This document shows positions 1 to 10,605 of a stretch of DNA of 64,000 bases, piece by piece. The position numbers and the translations under genes were made by a program. Origin of the DNA: Selaginella moellendorffii (taxonomy: Eukaryota; Streptophyta; Lycopodiopsida; Selaginellales; Selaginellaceae). The stretch spans positions 930,001-994,000 of the forward strand of contig NW_003314261.1 in the NCBI RefSeq assembly GCF_000143415.4, in the 5' to 3' direction. Every line of letters begins with the position of its first letter. The first letter of the stretch is position 1. The notes under the pieces were generated by a model. It made no database searches and was not told the DNA's origin. It saw only the letters and a list, made by a program, of their open reading frames with translations.

Positions 1-1182
1 CCTTCTTCACCACCTCTTGAACGTAGTCTCCGAATTTGACAGGCTTGTAGAGCTGGGGGTGGTCCTCGTCGATGAGTTCCGGAGCAGGGGCGACTGTCGA
101 ATCGAACAAGCAGCTGTAGTTGGAAGCGATGGACATCCTGGGACGTGATGCGTTCACTTTCACGCGATGGATGACGCTCTGGTACCTCCCGTTGCTCATC
201 AGCTGGGCGTTCATCACAACACGAGTAAGTTTGGAGACGGACAGAGCAGAACAGGAAGAACTTTACCTCGAGGAGATCACTGATGTTGATGGTGATTGCT
301 CCCGGGATGGGCTCGACGACCACCCAGGTGTTGTTCTGGAGAACTTGGAGGCCGGGAATGCCATCTTGAAGCAGCAATGTGAGTCCTCCAAAGTCGGAAT
401 GGGGCTCGATGCCGAGCACCTTGTCAGGCTCTGGACAACCGGGATAGTAGTTCGTCAGGATAGATTGGTTGGGAACTCCAAAGCGTTTCTCGAAGTAGTC
501 TGTAGGGAGACCAACGCCTTCGGACAGGAATCCCAGGATTTTCCTCGTGAGCATCAGGAAGTCATCAGAGAGACCGGACATCACTTCTCTGGAAAGTTAG
601 CAATCGCAGAGTTTAAAGACGAACAAATGGAAGAACAGGGGCTTCATAATGGACCACCTTTCAGAGACGAAGAAATGGAAGAACAGGGAAGCTAGCTTAC
701 TTGTATTGCAGTGGCTGCGCGGGCCAGCTATCCAAGTTCCTCTTTGGAGACGTGCACAGGAAAAAGTAGTCCCTCCATAGCTGGACAGCGTCGGCAGCAT
801 TGGAGATCTTACTTCCATAGCCATCGCTCTTGAAGCCATACTCCTTGGCGGCATACTTGAGTTTCTCCTCCTTGGGCAGCTCGAAGAACTCCCTCGACAC
901 CTTCTGCGGCTTGGTGACATCAATGCCGTGGTTGATGACCTGGAAGAATCCCCACTCGCTGCTGGCACTTGCGATCTCGCGCACCACTCTCTCATGCTGC
1001 TCGGGGCTGAGATTGAAGTCACAGAGATCAACCACGGGTACCGACTTCCCAGGCTCGTGGGTCACCACTGGGACCTTGTCCTCGGGAGCTATGTAGTTCT
1101 TGGGGACCGCTTTCAATGATTTGCTGAGCTCTTGGACTGGAACAAACTCCGCGCCCATTGCAAAGATCTCTCCTTTCGTCAT
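1..1182 (-). CDS. 2-oxoglutarate/Fe(II)-dependent dioxygenase, copy 1 (3' end outside window)
   Basis: A plant 2-oxoglutarate-dependent dioxygenase of the specialised-metabolism type; substrate unknown. Exons by splice signals and by comparison with the complete neighbour copy are 701-1182, 267-588 and 1-202, with introns 589-700 and 203-266. The start at 1182 reads MTKGEIF; a second Met at 1158 aligns better with the start of copy 2. Exon 1 holds the DIOX_N region (PVVDLCDF, SEWGFFQVINHG). Exon 2 should carry the first two Fe ligands of the HxD motif, and exon 3 the distal His (SVIHRV) and the RPRMS motif that binds 2-oxoglutarate. The reading frame runs off base 1, and by copy 2 about 22 residues and the stop are missing. 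It forms a tandem pair with the gene at 1438-2636, with identical exon phases and conserved upstream sequence. Confidence 0.88.
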
Positions 1183-1204
1183 TTTAGATGCTCGCACCCT
1201 TTTA

Positions 1205-1300
1205 GTAGCGAAACAATTGGAGCGGGATCTATCCACGTATCCCGGTGGTGTGGGTGTTGACTAGCTACCAGTCAACTCGATGCTTGACTTTTTTCTGTCC
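1205..1300 (-). promoter_or_regulatory. Upstream region shared by the dioxygenase pair, with W-box-like core
   Basis: The stretch just upstream of copy 1 matches the upstream stretch of copy 2 (2700-2800). Shared blocks are GGAGCGGGAT, a GACTAGCTA-like block and GTCAACTCGATGCTT. In gene orientation both contain TTGACT (1270-1275 here, 2775-2780 in copy 2), the core of the WRKY-binding W box. That the promoter was duplicated with the gene is visible; WRKY control is only an inference. Confidence 0.45.
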
Positions 1301-1437
1301 TTGAGATTTGGGTATCATTGACGTTCCAAAGTTTGACAAAAAGATCTATTGCGTTTTTCATAATGTAGCTGCCCTCAATAATTATTTCTTTGTTCTGATT
1401 GATACTTCCAGGATCACAGTAGAAAACCTTGCTTCTC

Positions 1438-2636
1438 TCAATGCTTTTGGAAGAGCATGTACTCCGGCTTGGAGTCGTGGTTGATAAGCATGTAAGACTT
1501 TCCAGTTGGACCCTTCTTCACCACCTCCTGAACGTAGTCTCCGAATTTGACAGGCTTGTAGAGCTGGGGGTGCTCCTCGTCGATGAGTTCCGGAGCAGGG
1601 GCAACACCGGAATCGAACGAGCAGCTGTAGTTGCAAGCAATGGACATCCTGGGACGCGACGCGTTCACTTGCACGCGATGGATGACACTCCGGTACCTCC
1701 CGTTGCTCATCAACTGGGAGTTCATCATAAACACAAGTGCAAAACAGGAAGAACGTTTACCTCAAGGAGATCACTGATGTTGATGGTGATTGCTCCCGGG
1801 ATGGGCTCGACGACCACCCAGGTGTTGTTCTTGAGAACTTGGAGGCCGGGAACACCATCTTGAAGCAGCAACGTAAGTCCTCCAAAGTCGGAGTGGGGCA
1901 TGAAGCCGAGCACCTTGTCAGGCTCTGGACAACCGGGATAGTAGTTCGTCAGGATGGATTGGTTGGGAATTCCGAAGCACTTCTCGAAGTAGTCAGTAGG
2001 GAGGCCTACACCTTCGGACAGGAATCCCAGGACTTTCTTTGCGAGCATCAGGAAGTCATCAGCGAGACCGGACATCGCTTCTCTGGAAAGTTAGCAATCA
2101 CGGGGTTTAGAAACGAAGAACTGGAAGAACAGGGAAATTTTCACGAGACAAAGAAATGGAAGAACAGGGAAGCTGACTTACTTGTATTCCGGTGGCTGTG
2201 CGGGCCAGTTATCCAAGTTTCTCTTTGGAGACGTGCACAGGAAAAGGAAGTCCCTCCATAGTTGGACAGCATCGTCGGCGTTGGAGATCTTACTTCCATA
2301 GCCATCGCTCTTGAAGCCATACTCCTTGGCAGCGTACTTGAGCTTCTCCTCCTTTGGCAGCTCGAAGAAATCCCTCGATGCCTTCTGCGGCTTGGCAACA
2401 TCGATGCCGTGGTTAATCACCTGGAAGAAGCCCCACTCGCTGCTGGCAGTTGCGATCTCGTGGACCACTCTCTCATGCTGCTCGGGGCTGAGATCAAAGT
2501 CACAGAGATCAACCACCGGGACGGACTTTCCAGGCTCGTTCACCACCGGGATCTTGTCCTCGGGAGCTATGTAGTTCTTGGGGACCTCTTTCAAGGATTT
2601 GCCGAGCTCCTGGACTGGAACAAACTCCGCAACCAT
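1438..2636 (-). CDS. 2-oxoglutarate/Fe(II)-dependent dioxygenase, copy 2 (complete)
   Basis: Complete tandem paralogue of the gene at 1-1182. Exons 2182-2636, 1761-2082 and 1438-1713 join in frame to 350 aa, the usual length of the family. The introns are 99 and 47 bp with clean GT-AG ends. The start at 2636 (MVAEFVPVQELGKSL) follows a pyrimidine-rich stretch; an upstream in-frame Met near 2699 gives a lysine-rich extension and is less likely. Visible motifs are the DIOX_N block (SEWGFFQVINHGIDV), HSD of the iron site (MPHSDFGGLTLL), the distal His (SVIHRVQVN) and RPRMS for 2-oxoglutarate. The family oxidises small molecules (flavonoids, coumarins, gibberellins and others) in the cytosol, and nothing here fixes the substrate. 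Similarity to anthocyanidin-synthase/feruloyl-CoA-hydroxylase-like enzymes (DOXC class) is a family-level judgement. Confidence 0.93.
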
Positions 2637-3012
2637 TGCAAAGACCTCTCTTTTCTTTTCTTTTCTTTTTTTCCTGCTTTTAATGGCACCTTTATACATT
2701 TGGAGCGGGATATATCAACGTGTCCCGATGGTCGCCAGTGCTTGAGTGTTGGGTGTTCACTAGCTAACCTTCTCAGTCAACTCGATGCTTCACTTTTTTC
2801 TAACAAAGAGCGTGGTTCTCCTTAAGATTTGTGTTGACAAAAATATAATCTCGCGTCCAACGGTCTTTGTTCTTATTACTGTATGGCCCAGCAAATGGAA
2901 AAACTTGTATATACAGAAATGTTCAAGCTAGTCAATAATATCATTCTAAATAGTGATATATTCCAATAAATTTAAGTCTAAAGGCCGTCTCACGCAATAT
3001 CAATTTCTTAAA

Positions 3013-3324
3013 ATGCCATCACCACGAGGTTCCATTCCTAGCCCAGATCCTCATGCTGAGCTTGCTCAAATCCTTAGTGCCAAATTCCCAGATGCACAAA
3101 AGAGAATACTTAAGCATTTCGTCAATGCAGAAAAACATCCAATTAAGACTTATGTTTGTGATCCCAAATCAAGAGCAACAAAATGCCCTTCTGACCCCAC
3201 ATCATTCTTGTTTATCCCTTGCAAAGCCCTTGGCTCCAGTCTCTCGTCATTCCTAGCACGTATACCCTGTCTCCACCACTCATGTCCAAAGCGGTCTCAT
3301 GCAACTGTACTCAGTGCACCTTGA
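3013..3324 (+). CDS. Unassigned open frame of about 103 aa
   Basis: An open frame from ATG 3013 reads MPSPRGSIPSPDPHAELAQI and stays open for 103 codons. Composition looks protein-like in the first half, with an amphipathic helix around residues 15-35. I do not recognise a family and see no clear splice sites or TATA element. It may be a relic of a longer gene or chance. The surrounding DNA is AT-rich. Confidence 0.2.
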   Translation: MPSPRGSIPSPDPHAELAQILSAKFPDAQKRILKHFVNAEKHPIKTYVCDPKSRATKCPSDPTSFLFIPCKALGSSLSSFLARIPCLHHSCPKRSHATVLSAP

Positions 3325-3491
3325 GTTTGTAAGCAGGATAAAAAGAACCTTGAGTTTACAAAGGCTTAAAGGTTAGAAAGAATCAATTGTTAAAAGTTCT
3401 AGGTATCTCTTGCAAGCGAAGCCACTTTGAGAAGATCTTCATCACCAGTACACATTCAAAGAGCAGGAATTTCCAAGAAATCTCTTGGTGT

Positions 3492-3771
3492 TCATGGACC
3501 CCGCAAGGCCTGCAACTGCTGAGATACAGCCACCTGCACGGGATAAAGGACAAACATCATAGCAATGGCTGTTGCAATTTCTTCCTCTACCAGCACCCAG
3601 TCAGCGCCTGTACTTTGGCCAAGCCGTTCAGCTCGCTCCGCTTATTAAGCAGGAGAATTCAAGAGATAAAGAGGACAAACATACCTTGGCACGCAGCGCC
3701 ACGGCAGCGTCTTCTTCTTGATCGAGCTGATCCTTACATGAAGACCTTGCACACTCCAGGCTTTCTGTCAT
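3492..3771 (-). CDS. Possible small two-exon gene or gene remnant
   Basis: On the minus strand an ATG at 3771 opens 29 codons (MTESLECARSSCKDQ...) up to a good donor (AAG|GTATGT, exon 3685-3771). After a 151-bp gap an acceptor (GTGCAG) is followed by 13 codons and a TGA (exon 3492-3533). The composition (acidic, then Ala/Leu/Gln-rich) suggests a helical or coiled-coil peptide. The putative intron is long for this genome and contains another protein-like stretch, so the model may miss an exon. No family recognised. Confidence 0.25.
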
Positions 3772-3799
3772 TGACAACCTACTTTTACCCACATGCATG

Positions 3800-4690
3800 C
3801 ATTTGCTCTAGTTCTTGCGCCGGTAGATGTCTGTGCGGCCGAGCTAAACAAGGCCCCAAACATGAACCCCCTCTGATGGCGCAATTGGCCAGATCAATTT
3901 CCGCCACCACTTGTTATATATTGTGGATATTTAACTTTTTTAGTTTAAACACTAGTTTAAGAGAGTATTAACTAAGCATCAATGCCTTTTGATTTAAAAA
4001 ATTAACTTAAGAAAGTTCAGATAGATAGATAGATATGTTTTAAGTCACCACAACACCCATCAGGCATGGGACCAAATTAAAATTTCCTAATTTTTTTCTA
4101 AGCTAAAGTGATAAGTCACTCTATGATACAGTGATAGGGGTTAAAAGAAAATCAGTAATTAAGTTTAGACATTATTAAAATAAATGTAAAAGCAAATAAA
4201 AAATTATGTGTTGCGCATTGCATGGGAAGTTTGCTCAGTGCTAATCTTATTTTATTTTTTTATTTAATAATCCAGAAGTTTATAATTATAAACATGTCTA
4301 TAAATTATAAATACAAGATTAATCTAAATGAATAACAACCGCTAGATGGCACCACACACACACAATATTTTTATATATTATTTAGAATTTATAAGTTTTT
4401 TTATTTAATGTCAATTAGAGTCTTTTAAGAAGAAAAAAAACCATCCAATCTAATTATATTATTTTCTTTTAATTTAATAGTGTTTGGCTCACAGCAATTC
4501 ACAGTGGACCTCCCTTGATTCAGGGTGCTTACATTGCACTGGGCAACTCTCCCTAGAGCTACATCATACCACCAAAGTTGTATGCATAAATGAAATTTAC
4601 AATATTCTATAAAGATGATTGCGTTTGAAAAAAATGTAAGAGAATAGGGATCTTTAAATGGTAATGTAAGAGAATATTTGGAAGATCCTT
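3800..4690. other. AT-rich intergenic DNA with a dispersed repeat
   Basis: No gene seen. 4265-4370 is a dispersed AT-rich repeat whose reverse complement recurs at 62715-62800 and, diverged, at 62830-62920 (shared blocks include CATTTAGATTAAT and TTTATAATTTATA). A GATA run lies near 4020-4035 and a CACACACA run near 4355-4365. Confidence 0.5.
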
Positions 4691-4708
4691 TTAGGGCTTG
4701 GCCAGGCG

Positions 4709-6513
4709 ATGGCGGGCAAGCAGCCGAGCTTATGGTGGGGGTGCCTGGTGTCCGAGCTCGGCGCGGTGGGGGCGGGCAAGCCGGGATGGCTGGATGACGC
4801 CGCTCTCGTCGCGGCCATGGGTCGAGATCTGGTCGCCATTGCCAGGCAGCGATCGCTCGTTGTCACGCCCTGGAGTGGCGCTCACAGCTCCGCGCCTCGC
4901 GCATCAGGTTTCTCGATCGATTCCATCCCAGCCGCTACCGGGGCCGATCCCTCGTATCGAATCACCGCACTGGAGTGGCTCTTTTGGGAGGGATGGTCGG
5001 TTCTCGCCGTCGGTACGTCGTTGGGCATTCTTTGCTTCTACTCGGAGATTGGAGATCTCCTTATCAAACAGGTTTGCGAGCAAGGAAAAAAAAGCTTCTT
5101 TTTGAAGGGAAAATGGATTTTTTTCTTCCAGAGCTTCAATGTTGGATCGATTTGCAACTTACACGTGAGGTGCAACCAGAACAAGCGTGTTACTGCCGAG
5201 GAGCTCTCTGTTGCTTTCCAGAGCTCCATTGCGAGAATCGACGCCTTAGATCTCCAGGTAAGAACTCCAGGTTTTTTTTTTTTTGTTTCCGAGCCATGCT
5301 TGTCTTTTTTTTTTTGCTTTTAAACCCAGTCACAACTACGCAGACGATTGCTTGAAGTTGCGAGAAACTCCACGCTCGAGCGCCAGTTGATCGCGGCAGA
5401 ATCGACGAAGCTTTCGTATCAGGTGTGGAGTGTCAAGTCTTCGGGAAGTAGCATTTGCGTGGATGCCGCGATAACTGGCGTGCTTCCGCCAGCTCTCTTT
5501 GAGCAACAGGTTGGGAAACGCAGACACTCCTCGAGCATTTGTCGCAGCTTCGACTGATACCAAGTTTTAAAAGCAGTTCTTTCTTGCAGTCGAGAGAGCG
5601 CTACTTTTGTGCCGTCACCATTGGATCGGACAGCACACTGGCTGCTTTCAGGTTTGTCTTCTTTCTTCACTCTCTCGGATTTTAAACTTGTTCCATTTCA
5701 GGCTTTCAGAAGATCGAAGGAAGTCACTGACCGAGCTACTGTTTAACAAGGTTGTTCCGGCGACGGTCTCTAGGATAACTTCTTTCGCCAAAGCGTTTCG
5801 ACGCAACAGCGAGCCTGTCCAAGAAGCTAGACCGGCAGAGGTGAAAGCCCAAGAGTTCTCCAGAGGTAATAGCGATCGCTGCAAAAACGTAGACCACCTT
5901 GAGCTTTTTGTTTTTTCTCCAGCCTCGCTCATCACAGCTCTGAAAGATTCCCCGCGCAAGGGCGAAAGTTTGGCGTTGTCTCCAACTTGTTCACTGGCTG
6001 CTGTGACCGATTCCTTGGGACGAGTTCTTCTCGTCGACGTACATGCTCTCGTCGTGGTTCGTCTATGGAAGGTAATGGACGTTCTGTACGTGGATGATCT
6101 CATAGCGATTGTTTGGCAGGGATATCGTGATGCTCACTGTAAGTTCCTCGAGGCACCACTGAATGGCTCGTCCGGACTCCAGCACAGGAGCTCTTGCGTG
6201 AAGGAAGACTTTTCTCTCTGTCTCGCGATTCATGCTCCTCGTAGAGCTGTAGTGGAGGTAAGCAAAAACAAAACTTTCCTTCTCAGAGCTCACAAATCTT
6301 TGCGATTTTTTCCAGGTATGGCAGCTGCGAAATGGTCCTCGTTTATCAGTGATCCACTGCTCCGAGAGCTGCCGGTTGCTACAACCCCCGAGCCAGTTCT
6401 GGTCGAGCGATCGAAACGATCACGAGGAAGAAAGCTACTCGCCCAAGCTCGTGTTCTTGCTCAAGGGAGACTCTGGCTTGCTTTCTCTCATCAATCCCTT
6501 CATGGATCAGTGA
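4709..6513 (+). CDS. Rab3 GTPase-activating protein non-catalytic subunit-like (RAB3GAP2 N-terminal domain)
   Basis: Likely regulatory subunit of a Rab3GAP-type complex, which in other eukaryotes acts on Rab GTPases (including Rab18 exchange) at the ER and in autophagy. Eight exons join in frame to 459 aa: 4709-5071, 5132-5257, 5330-5509, 5590-5651, 5702-5865, 5923-6071, 6120-6257 and 6316-6513, with introns of 48-80 bp. Diagnostic stretches are LEWLFWEGWSVLAVGTSLG near residues 85-105, LSPTCSLAAVTDSLGRVLL, the conserved RLWKGYRDA around residue 310, and APRRAVVEVWQLRNGPRL, all in the order expected for the RAB3GAP2_N beta-propeller. The fifth intron (5866-5922) is 57 bp and could be read through in frame; splicing it restores the family sequence better. 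The protein lacks the long C-terminal part of the animal protein. Confidence 0.85.
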
Positions 6514-6913
6514 AGAAGAAACCGTATATTCTTTTTGTGTAGAACGATTTGTACAGGACAAACACTATATATTCTTTTTGAATATGATCGATCGATCGCA
6601 ATCTCTACTTTAGAACTTTGTCTGCCAAATCTTTATGACGAGAAAACACAACACAACGAAGTACTCGTTAAAAAACTAGGGTTCTTCATTCTTTTAGGTG
6701 GATGATGGGAACTTGGTGAGGTGAGCAGTCAATTCGGTGGACGCCGCGTCGATTCCACTCCTCACATCGATCGAAAAAAAAACGCCGAGTGCAATTCACC
6801 AGAATGGACAGCAATGCAGCACCTGCAGTAGCTGGAATGGAGCAAGAAATTTGCTTCTCTGTGTCAGATCGCGCAGGGAAAATGGGGGATTCTCGGCTCA
6901 GGAGGGAGCGAGG

Positions 6914-8337
6914 ATGATCCCGATCGGCGAGGACGGCGGCAAGCCGATGGGATTGAAATCCTCCTCCGCGGCGACGGCAGTGGATCAAGGCAGGGGAAAT
7001 CTCCTCAAGTACCTGTGCTGCTCGGGCTTGATCGCGCTCGTCCCCATCGCGATCGTCAATTGCTACGTCTTCCTCGTCTATTCCTCCCTCATCGATCAGG
7101 AAGCGGTGCTCTACTCGCTCCATTCCGCGTCGCTCGGCGCAAATATTTCCACTCGAGGTAGAATATTTTCTTGTTCTTGGTGTTCTTGGTGTTCTTGATC
7201 TTGATTGGCGATCCATGGCGCCACAGATTGCGATCTCTCCAAGGGCAAGTGGATCCCCGACGCTGCGCCGCCGCTCTACACCAACGAGACCTGCCGCTAC
7301 ATCCAGGGCCATCAGAACTGCCTCAAGAACGGCCGGCCGGATCGAGGATTTCTCGCCTGGCGATGGCGCCCGGACGAATGCGATCTCCCGCGCTTCGATC
7401 CCGCCCTGTTCTTGCGCGCCATGAGGAACAAGAGGATGATCTTCTTCGGCGACTCCATCGCCAGGAATCACATGCAATCGCTACTGTGCGCCATCTCTCA
7501 GGTAAGAACACTTCCAATTTCCATCTCTCGATCGATCGGTTTCCAATCGATTCCATTCACGCACAGGTGGAGGAGCCGCGAAATCTCTACCGCGACCCGA
7601 TCGACAAGGACGTGATCTGGCTCCTGCCCTCCTTCAACTTCACTCTCGCGATCTTCTGGTCGCCATTCCTGGTCAAGCACGAGCAGCGATCCAGCAACGG
7701 CAGCACGATCATGCACATCCATCTCGACACCCCGGAGGAGATCTGGATGTCCCGGCTCCACGAATTCCACGCCATCGTCCTCTCCTCGGGGCCCTGGTTC
7801 TTCAAGCCCAGCGTCTACTACCGCGGCGGATCCATCGTCGGCTGCCACCACTGCGGCGACGAATCCATCCCGCCGCTCAGCTTCATCGACGCCTACCGGA
7901 TGGCGCTGGGCGGCGTCTTGGACTCCATCGCCGCGCGCGATGGCTACGCTGGAACCACATTCCTGCGGACCTTCTCGGCGGAGCATTTCGAGAATGGCGA
8001 GTGGTGGAATGGCGGGACGTGCAATCGCACGGAGCCATTCCGGAACCAAAGCGCGGTGGAGCTGCCGTGGATGGCGAGCGAGATGCGGCGGATCCAGGTG
8101 GAGGAGTTCGATCGCGCCGCGGCCAAGAACCCTAGCAGATCCAAGCTCAAGCTGGTGGACGTGTCCTACAGCGCCTACCTCCGCCCCGATGGCCATCCCG
8201 GGGTGTTCCGGAGCTCCAGGACGCTCACGCCTGATGGAAGCGCGGTCCAGAGCGATTGCCTCCACTGGTGCCTGCCCGGGCCGATCGACATGTGGAATGA
8301 GATTCTCCTCAAAACGCTGCTCGCCCGGGAGCCCTAA
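6914..8337 (+). CDS. Trichome birefringence-like (TBL/DUF231) protein, probable wall polysaccharide O-acetyltransferase
   Basis: TBL proteins are Golgi type II membrane enzymes that O-acetylate xylan, xyloglucan, mannan or pectin. Three exons (6914-7157, 7227-7501, 7567-8337) give 429 aa. A short cytosolic N-terminus is followed by a hydrophobic anchor around residues 34-60. The TBL domain starts at DCDLSKGKWIPD. The catalytic GDS motif is in MIFFGDSIARNHMQS (about residue 165), and the C-terminal DxxH motif appears as SDCLHWCLPGPID near residue 410. The start at 6914 is the first Met giving the anchor; longer upstream frames are ruled out by composition. Polymer specificity cannot be told from the sequence. 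Confidence 0.93.
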
Positions 8338-8798
8338 AATTTGCGCAAGAGCCCTAAAAGAATATGCCAAATTGTAAAAGGATGGAAAATAATGGCAAAT
8401 GAAAATGCAAAACACTCGTTTTTGACCTCCAAGTGTTTTGAGATTGTCTGAGGAGATGAAGACATGATCCAATGTAGCCAACCTGAAGAGGTTAAAGACT
8501 TAGCCACAGGTTAGTCTGTGATGTTAGCAAACCAATCCTTTAGCGGTTTGTCTTTGAATCTTAGTGCTTATAAAACCAAACGAGTTCATTGTGACTAATC
8601 GATTAGGATGAGATTTATTTATAAAACCGATGAGTTCATAATCATCGTGACGAATCGATTTCTTTTCCAGCAGCACGCGAGAGGCAAAAGTTATCTGAAA
8701 CACGCAATCCGAAACAAAGCCGTGACTTTCTACTTGTTGCCTTTGCGTGCCTACGTACCTAATGTCTGCTAAGGAATAGAAAACACAGATCCGAGGCC
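8338..8798. other. Intergenic stretch containing the abandoned 3' coding tail of the PB1 gene
   Basis: Between the TBL stop and the PB1 copy A stop. Its right end, read on the minus strand in another frame, continues the C-terminal sequence seen in PB1 copy B (QQGFVRP), see the entry at 8799. I see no other gene. Confidence 0.5.
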
Positions 8799-10190
8799 TC
8801 ACAAATCCCTGTTGCCGCTGTCTTGATCAAGATTAGGATCGATCTGCTGATGGATCGGGCTAGCGACCGCACCAGAAACGTAGAAACAGGGAGGAGATTG
8901 GCTGTTAATCGCTGGAAAAATCATTCTGGGTTGCTGCTTCATCTGATCCAGATGAGCTGCGCTGAACTGCCGCCGCATAGCAGGAACTGTGGCTTGCTGC
9001 TGCTGCTGCTGGTCCATTTGATCGAGATGAGCAGCACTGAACTGCCGCCGCATGATCAGAGGCTGCTGCTGGACTTGGAATTCAATATGCTGTGGCTGCT
9101 GCTGCTGCATCTGATCTAGATCAGTGGCACTGAGCTGCCTTCGCATGACTTTCTGCTGCTGCTGGTTCTGGTGGTGCTGCTTGATGGGGTCTGACCCCGT
9201 CCGTTGGATCTTCATGTGGTGATTTACGTGCACTGGCTGTTGGATCATGTATTGCACTGGCTGCTGCAAGTAAACCATGTTTCCTTCAGTGAAATAGGAT
9301 TGCTGCTGGTGATGGGCCAAGAAATTTTGATGGTGGGGTTGGTGTGAGAAATTAATGGGAAGTTCTTGCCTCATTACACCAATCCTCTGCTCTCCTAGAT
9401 TTTTTTGAAATATGGATGATTGCTGGAATGCTTTCTTGGATTCATTCATTTTGCCTGGCTTCTCTTCCAAATCTCCCAGTTTCATCTCCTGTGGATTAGG
9501 GCTGACCTGGCCACACGGTGACGACGTGGACGGTCCGGTCATCTTCTCGAGCGGCAAAATTTGCAAAATATTTTGGGGGACGATCGGGTTTTGCGCGATG
9601 CTGATGGGATCGATCGCGATGGCAGGAGCTGGGAATGGCGGAACCGGCCTAGGTCTTGGAGTGGTGGAGCTAGCAAAGAGGTAATCTGGGAGCTGCTCTT
9701 CATGGATGATCCCGTTGTTGTTTAGCGCGTCTAGGAAGCTCTGCTCGCTCGATGCGGCGCTAGGGATGTGACCGGCAGGGATCGTTGGGAAGAGGAACAG
9801 GCGGAGCTTGGAAGGGGAATCCCTGGCGTCAAGGCGTTCGTATTCTTCCAGCATCGCTTCCAGGTCGTCGTCGCAGAAGATCGAGACGAGCGCGTCGAAA
9901 TCCTCGTAAGGGAGCTTGTATTTGGGGAGAACGCTGCGGCCGCCACAGATCTTGGAGAGCTTGGCGCGGAAATCCGCGTAGGAGATGGTCCGGGGGACGA
10001 CGAAGATCCGCGTGTCGCCGCCGATGTAGCGGAGCTGGGAGTCGTGTGGGCTCATCACGATCCGGCCGCCATAGCTACACATGAGCTTCACCCTCGTGCT
10101 CTCGTCCTCGGACATCTGGTCTGATCGCGGCGATGAGCACTGGGAATTGGGAAGAAGAAAGTGCGCACCATTCATAGAAATCGAATCCAT
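8799..10190 (-). CDS. PB1-domain protein with Gln-rich tail, copy A
   Basis: Single-exon 463-aa protein. Residues about 30-135 form a PB1 domain (VKLMCSYGGRIVMSPHDSQL with the basic cluster, YGLPYEDFDALV-type acidic OPCA stretch as KLPYEDFDALVSIFCDDDLE), a fold that mediates protein-protein heterodimers. The rest is low-complexity Gln/His/Pro-rich sequence. Near the C-terminus a short motif, MRRQ(L/F)SA.(H/D)LDQM, occurs three times (around residues 355, 395 and 420), whereas the paralogue at 12874-14955 has it once. The stop lies in the codons GGC AAC AGG GAT TTG TGA. The paralogue reads the same DNA one frame over as QQGFVRP, so copy A has lost its last residues through a small frameshift. 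Function unknown; plant PB1 proteins of this kind are often annotated only as octicosapeptide/Phox/Bem1p proteins. Confidence 0.9.
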   Translation of the reverse strand: MDSISMNGAHFLLPNSQCSSPRSDQMSEDESTRVKLMCSYGGRIVMSPHDSQLRYIGGDTRIFVVPRTISYADFRAKLSKICGGRSVLPKYKLPYEDFDALVSIFCDDDLEAMLEEYERLDARDSPSKLRLFLFPTIPAGHIPSAASSEQSFLDALNNNGIIHEEQLPDYLFASSTTPRPRPVPPFPAPAIAIDPISIAQNPIVPQNILQILPLEKMTGPSTSSPCGQVSPNPQEMKLGDLEEKPGKMNESKKAFQQSSIFQKNLGEQRIGVMRQELPINFSHQPHHQNFLAHHQQQSYFTEGNMVYLQQPVQYMIQQPVHVNHHMKIQRTGSDPIKQHHQNQQQQKVMRRQLSATDLDQMQQQQPQHIEFQVQQQPLIMRRQFSAAHLDQMDQQQQQQATVPAMRRQFSAAHLDQMKQQPRMIFPAINSQSPPCFYVSGAVASPIHQQIDPNLDQDSGNRDL

Positions 10191-10560
10191 CTTACAAAGG
10201 TGAGTGAAGTTTTTTTTCCTTTGCTCTCTTGTGCTTGGACTAACTAAGCAGGAGATTCTTCTAGTCGAAGTGAAGCTGACGAGCGACGGCGTGACTGACT
10301 CTCAAAAGCTAGCAACCATTCTCTTTGAAGCGAAGAACTTTCAGGATGGATGAAACTTGGAACTTCTCTCTCTCTCGCTCGCTCTTGAAATGGTAAAGGG
10401 ATTTATTGTGGAGGACTGAACTGTTGGAGCTGATAAACGACAGGGCTGCGCAGCTAAATAAAAGGAGGCGATGTTCAACGCAAAACAGGAGCGAGTGGTA
10501 CCTTGGCTTTTTCGTCTGGTGAAGTTGTGCATTTTCGTCGCATTGCAAAACTCATGTTTC
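10191..10560 (-). repeat. Duplicated 5' flank of the PB1 gene pair (copy A side)
   Basis: Upstream DNA of copy A resembles that of copy B (14956-15550): an AAGGGATTTATT.TGGAG block (about 10396 here, 15335 there), a TTCAACG.AAAACAGGAGCG block (about 10476 and 15482), and a GTCGCATTG block (10536 and 15557). The segmental duplication therefore covers gene plus at least 350-550 bp upstream, with indels. Confidence 0.55.
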
Positions 10561-10605
10561 ACTCTTGCAGGGCAGGACACAAGGCTTAAATCATCCATGG
10601 AAAAC

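Noticed and set aside
7498-8481. 327-codon minus-strand frame opposite the TBL gene
   Set aside because: GC-rich antisense shadow of the third TBL exon; no motif of its own.
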